From: Temnopleurus reevesii
Lineage: Eukaryota > Echinodermata > Echinoidea > Temnopleuroida > Temnopleuridae
Assembly (NCBI GenBank): GCA_036244855.1
Contig: BQKZ01010766.1
Span: 1 to 19,879 of the forward strand
Length of the DNA stretch: 19,879 nt
Direction: 5' to 3'
In this document: positions 1-8,400 of the stretch, in pieces
How the letters are laid out: each line of letters opens with the position of its first letter
Position numbering within the stretch: position 1 is the stretch's first letter
Program-made: the position numbers and the translations under genes
The notes under the pieces: model-generated
Database searches by the model: none
What the model was told of the DNA's origin: nothing
The model's input: the letters and a program-made list of their open reading frames with translations, nothing else

Positions 1-787
1 TTTTCAAGTGCAAAACATTTTTTATCAACAATTTACAATGGATGTAAACATATTTTGTTTTTCTGTTATCACTCTAAAACGGATCACAGTAAGATCACTG
101 GGTTATATCCATCATTCTAAGCGTCTGTGGTAATAGTATTCTAAATTGTACAGTCTTTTCTTCACAGACTGTCCATAAATTGTGTTTGTTTTTGTCCTAA
201 TGTGTTTGATTTAGTGAACTAAAGCATTGTCTTCTTAGTTCTTTCTATTTCATTGTTGTAATATATAATCTGTTTCCAATTTGAGTAAAATGTGTACAGT
301 TGAATTACATTTTACACATATAATTCAATTCACTTAAAATTTTGAGATAGCCTGTTCATCCATCACAAAATTTACAAGAGTAAAAAATAACATCTTGGCT
401 TTTGTTGCAGTTGTTCAGTTAAGTTAGAGTAAATAATGTCTGTTTGAGTATGGATAATTTTGAATTGTACTCTACCCCCAAAGTAGACTGAATAATTGGA
501 TTTTTTTTTTTTTTTTTTGCAAGTCATGTAAGCAAATTGAGTGCTTGTTTAAACACAGGTAACTTTGCTCAAGTTAATTTTCTTGGGATCACAAAAAATG
601 CATTCAACTATAAATAAATCTGACTGAAAATAATTTGGTTTTTAGAAGATTAGTTTTGTAAACAATTGCATCGACTAAGGCAATTATTTAACTTGGAAAG
701 GTTTAACCTAGGCAGAGTTCACTGTATTTAGACACTCAATTTGCTTGCATGACTCGCAAAGAATTTCTTGAATAATCTGCTTCTTAC
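1..787 (-). other. ELAC2 intron 2 (partial)
   Basis: No coding exon was found on either strand. The stretch is AT-rich, with a poly(T) run at about 501-518 and a foldback repeat at 516-760 that is listed separately. Confidence 0.7.
516..760. repeat. Foldback (MITE-like) repeat in ELAC2 intron 2
   Basis: The arms 516-543 and 733-760 are inverted copies of one another (core AGTCATG, AGCAAATTGAGTG), with 26 of 28 bases matching. Weaker pairing continues inward for about 30 more bases on each side. The interior has no coding capacity. The left end abuts a poly(T) run, and no clear target-site duplication is visible. Confidence 0.7.
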
Positions 788-838
788 CCGCATTCCATTA
801 GCAGTCTCTGAGTTCCTTCTCCACAGTTGAACAGATAT
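788..838 (-). CDS. ELAC2: ELAC2 coding exon 2
   Basis: This 51-base exon is bounded by an acceptor (TACTTACAG) and a donor (GG|GTAAGA) read on the minus strand. It encodes YLFNCGEGTQRLLMEC plus split codons at each end. Phase 2 enters and phase 2 leaves. Exon 3, expected to encode a block like KLxKLDNIFLTR, was not found in 1-787 and is presumably off the left edge. Confidence 0.88.
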
Positions 839-2029
839 CTGTAAGTATTAAAAAATATTTATCCATTTCAATAATGCGTGCTTTTCAGAGTAAAATGAAA
901 ATTATGAGGAATATAAGGAACAGTCACAGTCAAACTATCCCCTTAGAAAATTTAAGTTATCATTACCCTACTTAAGAATATGAGTATGACAATAGTATAA
1001 TAATATGAGGAAATAAAGGGAGATTAAAGCAAATCTAGTGCATTCTCATTTTTTGTTAATTCATGTTTTTGAGAATTAAGAAGTAAACCAACAAACAAAT
1101 CTTGTGTGTTAATTTGAACATTTATCTCTGATTAACTGGAAACATTTATACTATATGAAACATTGGTTTAAGACTGGAGTTCCGTAAGAATTTTTTAACT
1201 TTGAACCTCTCCCTATCGTACAATTTCAAAAGAAAAATAAAAGTTAACTATTCCCCTCTCCCAATTCTTTAGGGTTTTTTTTTGCTGAAAAAACACTTGC
1301 TAAATAGCTAAATAACGTAAGTACGAGTCTATTTGAGAGTTATGGAGGCTGCATTATTGAAGAGTTTTATAAACTAAGTCAAGATTTGGTGCTAATTCAC
1401 TTTCGTATCCAACCATGAGTATGGTCAATGCCTATGGAGATGCCCCGTTCTTTAAACGTCTCTTCATGTGTACACCGGCGACAGTGCCGCTGGATATGAA
1501 AGTGCATTAGCGCGCCCAAGATTCAATGACCTAACCCGTTTTACCTCGAAGTATCTGTAATGACGAGCACAGAGGGTGGACAATCTAAGGCTCCATTTCC
1601 GATAATTTGCAGTGAAACTACTGAGCTCTGTTGGGGAGCTTTGGCAAGCTGAGCTCTTTTCTCCCTATTCTTTAGAAACCTTAATTTTGCTTTATCCGCA
1701 GCCATTTCCCAGTGTGTTTTGTTCCTCTGCTGGATGGCAAATGACGGTGAGAAACTCCTTTGGACAATGTTGTTTGCTTCGTTGCAAGGGAAAAATCCTG
1801 AATGTCGATATTGTCTGTTTTTACGGCAGGAAAGATGAGGAAAGTTATCTATGTGATTCACCAATCCAAACCTTCTCAGCTGCAGGGTGAATGAAACAGA
1901 TGACGTCGTTGACTTCGAAAGTGAACGCAGATTTGCACTTGCTATCACATCTTGGCTGAAAATGTTCCTAAATATCACATTCTTCTGCAGACACCTGGCA
2001 CTGAGGATGCTGAATGACAATAGATTCAT
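788..2029 (-). CDS. ELAC2: tRNase Z long form (RNase Z / ELAC2), 5' part only: coding exons 1 and 2
   Basis: Long-form RNase Z removes 3' trailers from precursor tRNAs in the nucleus and mitochondria; that role is family knowledge. The visible coding sequence joins 2029-1545 and 838-788 on the minus strand and gives 178 complete codons. The join is in phase (phase 2 donor after AG, acceptor supplies A, making Arg) and reads across into RYLFNCGEGTQRL, which matches the conserved N-terminal block of ELAC2 proteins (RYLFNCGEG in human). Upstream, the segment VVSLQIIGNGALDCPPSVLV matches the first strand of the amino domain. Residues 1-26 (MNLLSFSILSARCLQKNVIF onward) are basic and free of acidic residues, as in a mitochondrial presequence. 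The catalytic HxHxDH half is outside the window to the left. The gene is divergently paired with HAGH. Confidence 0.9.
839..1544 (-). other. ELAC2 intron 1
   Basis: The intron lies between a GTAAAA donor and a TTACAG acceptor on the minus strand. Most of it is AT-rich. The part near 1410-1545 is less AT-rich and contains a 31-codon plus-strand reading frame (1415-1510) that I do not call as a gene. Confidence 0.75.
1545..2029 (-). CDS. ELAC2: ELAC2 coding exon 1
   Basis: The ATG lies at 2029-2027 and the exon ends at 1545 before a good donor (GAG|GTAAAA read on the minus strand), leaving phase 2. The exon encodes 161 codons. The stretch before the amino domain is longer than in the human protein. 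The first ATG has a poor context (T at -3, A at +4). A second in-frame ATG at 1705-1703 (Met109, MAADKAKLRF) has G at -3 and G at +4, so a shorter product without the presequence is plausible. No conserved domain is visible before about residue 110. Confidence 0.85.
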
Positions 2030-2317
2030 AAAAATTATGTGATGTTGTCTACTTAAAAATAAGAATTAATTTTGAGCTATTTGTATAGTGCAATCATAGT
2101 GCAACACACAACCAAGGAATCGAACTCCACATCGGCACATGTATTGCACAACATCAGCTGTGGATTACAATAGCGCAAGCGTGCACGAGCGTCAATATAT
2201 AGAGCCAGATGGCCGAGATAGGCCGCCCAGTCCGCCGGGCATGAGAGCTGCCAGTTCCCGATGGTTGGCTGTTTTCCGTTGAGTGCGTTTAGTGTTCCGC
2301 GCATCAGTATCTTGAAA
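2030..2317. promoter_or_regulatory. Shared divergent promoter of ELAC2 and HAGH
   Basis: The start codons of the two genes are separated by 288 bases, in head-to-head orientation. The middle (about 2170-2260) is richer in CpG than the surroundings and includes GCGCAAGCG at 2173-2181, an imperfect match to the palindromic NRF1 site. A TATA-like ATATATA lies at 2195-2201, about 120 bases before the HAGH start. Transcription start sites cannot be placed from sequence alone. Confidence 0.6.
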
Positions 2318-2459
2318 ATGTCGAGTCTGCAAAGAGCTAGCCAGATACTTTTGAATAGATTTCTTCACCCAAGATCAACATTTGAACACTCAAGCGTTCT
2401 AAAGAATCCTTTTTCTGTAGGTCTGTATCGAATGCGATGTGTTTTACGAAGTTATATAG
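2318..2459 (+). CDS. HAGH: HAGH exon 1 (predicted mitochondrial presequence)
   Basis: The ATG at 2318 has A at -3 and opens [20 protein letters not shown], rich in Arg, Ser and Leu with no acidic residue in the first 20. The chosen donor (ATAG|GTACAA) leaves phase 1, which fits the exon 2 acceptor. A donor at 2421 (TGTAG|GTCTGT) also gives phase 1 and would shorten the presequence by 13 residues. An in-frame ATG at 2261 is an alternative start with a weaker context. The call rests on composition, frame and position, not on homology. Confidence 0.55.
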
Positions 2460-5400
2460 GTACAACGTCAAGATATAGTGGATTAGCTGTTTAACCTTAT
2501 CCAATGACTAGTCCCATGTGTTATTAATGGTGTTAGCTTAGTCTTCACAAATTCTTGGTGGGCAGAGCGGCGGGGAGAGCTCAGCCTGCGCCTCGCCCGT
2601 TGGCGTGGCGGTGGGGCCTGGGGATGAGCCTAGCCCGGGGCGCGTGGGGTATGGGTGTAATTATTTGTTTGATTTCGTCTTTCAGCCAGAATCCATAAAC
2701 AATATCATTTGAAATCTGGTATATCTTCTCTCCTAGTTTTTCTGATTACTGATTTATCCAAATCAAAACATTTACCGAGGATTTTCTGCCCATTTTTCTG
2801 CCCATTTACCATGTTTACTTTAGCCAAATCAAAACATTTACCGAGGATTACAGGATTATACTGATGATGATGATGATGATGATGAAAACCTAGATTTTAA
2901 ATGTTTAAACTTTAATGTGTAAAATTAAAAGCATGGATGGTCGACGTCGGATTTGGGTTGAAAAAAATGAGATAATTTGAGACCGAGTCTTGGCTTTGGG
3001 TAGGGGGCGGCCGTAGGGATGTGTGAAGAAGATGGTCAGTCTTAATTAATGAAGCCTGAGTTGCAAAGGGTCAAAATCCAAATGTTTCGGAGCAGCATCA
3101 ATACGATTCATAATTGTAAGAGTGTCGGGAAGGGCAAAATATTTGATATGTAAGACCTAAGAGGGAGACACACTCAGAGTCACAGAAGGTTTAGACTTTT
3201 TTTGCCTTTATGATTTCATCACATCAGACATCAGGTAGGAATGCTTTGAATAGAACTGCTATAATATGCAACAATGGTTCAATTTGTCATTATCTTAAAG
3301 AAAAATAGGATTCAATACAAAGTATAGTGGAAATCCGGCGATCCCCCCTCATTCAAGATTCAAGTGCATGCATTTCTTTACTCACAAGTCTGGCGGTGGA
3401 TTGAGGTCCCCACTGCATGCACTGAATAAAGCGATACTGTGCAAAATGAATATGGGGGACCTAAACTACGATTAAGCCGGAAATCCAATTAAAGGACCCT
3501 GTCTCAGACTTTGCCACTCTAGTACTACTGTAACAAGTCAACCAGACATGAAGATCACCGTTCTCTGACTCTGCATCCCTGAGAATAACTGCATATTCTT
3601 GCTCATGAATTCAGACCTTCAATTTTATTTTTTCATTTTCATTTTAAATCCACCTTTCACAGGCAGATTGAAACACATCCAGACTGTACTCCAACCCCAT
3701 CTCAGGCTTTGCCACTCCACTACTCATTACTGTATAAGTCAACGAGATATGAAGATCACCATTCTCTCTGCCCTTGATGATAACTACATCTGTAGATAAA
3801 TGCAAATCTTTTATTTTCTTTTGTCAATTTTCTTTTGAATTCACCTTGTATAGGCAGATTGCACCACATCCAGACTGTACTCCGACCCCATCTCAAACTT
3901 TGCCACTCCAGTACTACAGTAACAAGTCAACCAGACATGAAGATCACCATTCTCTCTGCACTAGATGATAACTACATGTACCTGCTCACTGATGAGGCCA
4001 CCAAGGAAGCTGCCATAGTTGACCCAGTCAACCCTGAAAAGGTTTGCAAACTTGTAGTTTTTATGAAATTGTAGTTAAAGAACCTGCTTTCCTGTTCGAT
4101 TTTTCTCTGGGAAAGCAGTTATCCTTACTGTAAATTTGACACTTATATGACACATTGTGTTGTTAGTGTTGTTAAACTTGAAATAACAATCAATCAATCA
4201 CAAAATGTACTTCCCTGGTGGTGAAAGCCTTGAGGTCATATGAAAGTATACCTCTTGCATAAATATTTCACAATGGTTAGCATCTCTGCATTTGTAATAA
4301 TAATAATAATAATAATCAGTTCTTTTATAGCGCATAACAAATAGCCATAGCATGTCCCTATGCGCTTACCATTTGCATTGCAAGAAAGAAAAGATCAGTA
4401 CAATCCAATTATGCGAGAAGCTTTTTGTTGCATAACAAAGAATTATGTTTATTTACTTTAAAACTTTTGAACAAGGTTTATATAATGTTTCAACATACCA
4501 ATCCTTTCTTCTATGATGCATGACCATCGATAGGCAGGATGCAAAGGGTATGAATGCACCCCCCTTTTTTTTTAGAATTTGAGTTGAATACACCTTATGG
4601 ATGAAAAAAATAAAAGTTGCAAAACACACTTGCTTTTTTGCTTGTAAAGCCAGAATATAATGTTCAAGCTTGCCATCATAATTTAATGTACAACCTTTAT
4701 TTTTCAACAAGTTAGAAAATCTTTCAAAACGCACCCCCTGTGAAAATAAGTCTAGTGACTCTAGTCATAGTCACATGTGATGTGACTATGTTAGGACAAA
4801 GAATAGTTATATTCGATTATGAATATTTTTCATTTATTTATTAATTCATGTTTTTGCTTTGCTTTGCTCTTTTTTTAGGTTTTGCAAGCTGTAAAGGAAG
4901 CTGGTGTGAACCTGACAACTGTGTTGACTACACATCATCATTGGTGAGACAGCTTTTATTATCCTCTCTTTCCTTCTTTCCCTCTCTCTCTCTCTCAATG
5001 TTTCAGGAGAAGGAACAAAATCTTGGACAAGGTAAACAAAATGTCCATTGTGTGCCTTTAGCTATTATGAATGCTTCAATTGAAGTTGTCTACTTTACTC
5101 AAATCCTTTGTACCTTCTGCTAACAGTGCCTCTTTCTCTTATACAAAATCATGCACATCTTTAATAAAAATTTGTTACAATCTTACAAAGCCTGGTGGAG
5201 ATGCCTAATAAGGGTAATGATGTATAATGTTTTATGTGTGTGCTTTTTTTTTTTTGCAGGGATCATGCCGGTGGAAATGTGGAGCTGGTGAAGAAGTTCA
5301 CAGGTGGGCCTCTCACCGTCTGCGGAGGTGATGATGAACGCATCGGTGCTCTCAACAAGAAAGTAGGTCACGGAGATGAGTTCAAGGTAAGCATCATTCC

Positions 5401-8400
5401 TCATATATTAAGTTACATAGAATTCTCTAGTAGTGAACAAGTACCTAAGATCCTTTTTACATCGCCCCAAAGATCGCGGCCGAGAATTTTTGATAGTGTT
5501 AAAGCAAAACAGACCAGGTCAAGGCCAGTTCACGGCATGTGTTCAAACGAGCTCAAGAAGTAGTCTGTGCCCAGTGTGAGTCACAGCCAGGCTATGACCA
5601 AGTTATTGTAAAAAAAAAAAAACTTTTGCATATGTACTTCATTGTTTCTCAACCAGTTTCATCACTCTTTTCACTAACTTTTTCATATGATGTTGTGCAT
5701 CTATACTTACTTTAGGACCCGTCAATTAATGACTACTCCATTATTCACAATTTTATGTCTTCTAACAAGTAGAGCGGTATGCACGGTGACTTGATGGTGT
5801 TTTAAGAGAAATGGGTGTTTGCTGTGACTAAGACTTCTGGTGTAAAAGCAAAAATTGTGCAATGGACGCCACTTACTACCCACGTTGTTAACCACGACCT
5901 GGTTGTGGCCTGGCTGTGTCTCAGATTCACCTCTTTAGATGTAAAGGGTGTCTCAGTCCACCGTATCCACTGCCTGTTGAGGTGAAGATGAATGCATTGG
6001 GTTTTTCAACAAAAGAATAGAGAGTATTTCTTTTTCTTCTCAATGCAGATTGGCAATCTCCAGGTGAAATGTCTTTTCACACCCTGCCATACAACAAGCC
6101 ATATCTGCTACTTTGTACAAGGAGATCCTTCAGAAGATCCAGTTGTCTTCACAGGTAATCGAGTAATACCATTTCCCAATGGTGTAAAGTGTTCATGATT
6201 AACAACACATTTTTTATGGGAGAAAATTGTGATTTCAACCTCATTCCAACCTATTCTGATGCCTCGTAAATTTGTTTGCAGTATTGAATAATATTATTTT
6301 ATATTGAATAATATTATTTTCTGAAGATTTTCAAGGCAATTTACTCTGGTCTTTTTTATATACAGGGTTGGCAGGTATATGGGAATGCAGTGTTTACAAA
6401 TGTTAAGATACCGTATTTTTATTTAATATTATTCAATTTACCTGCTGGTCTTGTGCGAAATTTCAAGATGCCCTGTTTCTATAGCTGCTCTAGATTTATC
6501 CTATGCCAATGGTCATAATGGATTGGTTCATGTGTGTGAACAGTACGTAGGAAATGACTGATACAAATTCAACACGTTGGAATGCTGCCTTTTGTTAAGA
6601 ATTAAGATCATTATTTTCTCAACAAAAGCAAGAAGAGGAGACTTAAGATGTGCTTGTAAAGGCCATCACACACGACACAATTATCAGCCTTATGACATTG
6701 CAACCGATTTTGCTAATAGTGAAACACGCTATAATATGTTGTCTGATGGTGTAAGAACTTGATACTTGATGAAGTATCAAATAATATTTAAGTACCTTGC
6801 CGTGAGACAATGTACTAGAGTGTTTTTGTATTTGCGAAACTGGTCGTATGACTGAAAATTGTGTAGTATGTGCGATGGCCTTCATGATATAAAGGGGTCA
6901 GGGGCAGTGGATCGCAGCTTGCAATCAATTTTGGCACCACAAATCAGTCAAACTTTTATTTCAAAGTGAGTTGTAAAGTTAAACAACCTTTTCAACTTTA
7001 GCATACCATTAGCCACCATTTTTTTCCTCTCCATCTCTATAGGAGACACCCTCTTCCTGTCTGCCTGCGGGAGATTCTTTGAAGGCACAGCCGACCAGAT
7101 GTATGCTGCCCTCATCGAGAAGCTGGGTAGTCTCCCTGATAACACCAAGGTTTTCTGTGGTCATGAATATTCAGTAGGTAGTTTGACCTATGCCCTGACC
7201 GTTGAACCGGATAATGTGGACCTACAGAAGAAGTTAGAATGGGCAAAGGTTAGTGAATGATTATTTTTAGACCCCAGTGGAAAAGGTACTTCAGTCCAAT
7301 AATTTAGAAAAGTACTTTCACTGTGGACCAAGATAATGTGAACCTAGATTACAAAAGAAATTACTGTAAGCCTAACCGTGTTAAAACATAATTATTTGGG
7401 GACCCATTAGAGTAGTTGAGTCCAATTATTATAAGTACTTGAGTCCAGTTATTTACAAAAGGACTTTGATGAGCTTTGATAACACGAAACTGTAGAAGAA
7501 GGGTCAAGGGTCAGGGTTAGTGAATGAATGATTGGTTGGAAACAGCAATGGAAACAGTTAGAAGTCCAATTCTCTAGAAATGGACATGGGTACTTTTTTA
7601 TCCTTCTTTTCACCTATTTTCCTCCTGTATAATGTAAAACTTTCAATTTGGCTCAGTTAAAAGGTATACTGTCACCACCCAAGCAAAACAGAAATGCTGA
7701 TCATTGTAGAGATATGTAATTATTATACAAGTTCTATAATACAACGGAAAGGATAGAAATTTTCTCACAATACAAATTTTGTTTTATCAATATTATCTCA
7801 GCAATACTATAACTCGAGGACCCTTTAAACATGAATTTTTCTTTAGATTTCTACCAATTGCTACCAAAAATTATACATATTTTTTAGTCCAAAAAGTTGA
7901 AAGTCTGAATGAAATTATTAATTTTTTATTCTTTTTTTTACATTCCTATGACAGGAACAGAGAGCAAAACAACTCCCCACCGTACCATCAACAATTTCTG
8001 AAGAGAAAGCATATGATCCTTTTATGAGAGTCTGGTAAGTTGTATGAAAAAAAAATCATTCACTTTGTGCTGCACTAAACCCAGATAAGTTGAATGGGTA
8101 CCAGTAGGATGAAATTTGAAAAAGGCAGAGATGCTTGTAATGCAGCAGCCTTGCAATGGCTGATGATGATGTATAGTGCTGAGAAAATGAAAATTTTAAG
8201 GGATATATGGATCTTGTGTCTTACAATTTTTAAAGAGGTTGGTAATTTTCTTTCATCTAAGTGAAAGGTAGTGAAATTGATGTAGACCACAGATATGCAA
8301 ATAAGAACCATATTTTTTTTTTATTTATTGTGATTTTCCCATGAGGGAAAAGTCACTAAGCTTTTGTTACATTGACATAAGAAATAGTCACCAATATGGT

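Larger units (their letters stand above)
2460..3853 (+). other. HAGH intron 1
   Basis: It contains a GC-rich island (2558-2656), a 26-base direct repeat pair with a GAT microsatellite (2758-2884), short inverted segments between about 3340 and 3490, and two decayed copies of the exon 2 acceptor region (3494-3793). No other coding exon was seen. Confidence 0.6.

Noticed and set aside
1415..1510. 31-codon plus-strand frame (MSMVNAYGDAPFFKRLFMCT...) in a less AT-rich patch of ELAC2 intron 1
   Set aside because: Too short, with no homologue recognised and no splice sites or promoter evidence.
1612..1890. 92-codon plus-strand frame opposite ELAC2 exon 1
   Set aside because: It is antisense to a well supported exon and shows no recognisable motif.
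2863..2884. GAT repeat and other microsatellites as CRISPR-like arrays
   Set aside because: Simple repeats without unique spacers in eukaryotic DNA.
3340..3490. Short inverted matches (AAGTGCATGCA / TGCATGCACT, GGTCCCC / GGGGGACC) in HAGH intron 1
   Set aside because: The pairs are short and imperfectly ordered, so they do not make a convincing element.
4297..4370. (AAT)n followed by TATAGCGC-like sequence, considered as a SINE
   Set aside because: No RNA polymerase III boxes or full-length body could be identified; only a possible repeat end.
4453..4734. 93-codon minus-strand frame in HAGH intron 2
   Set aside because: No motif and AT-driven composition; chance frames of this length are expected in 20 kb.
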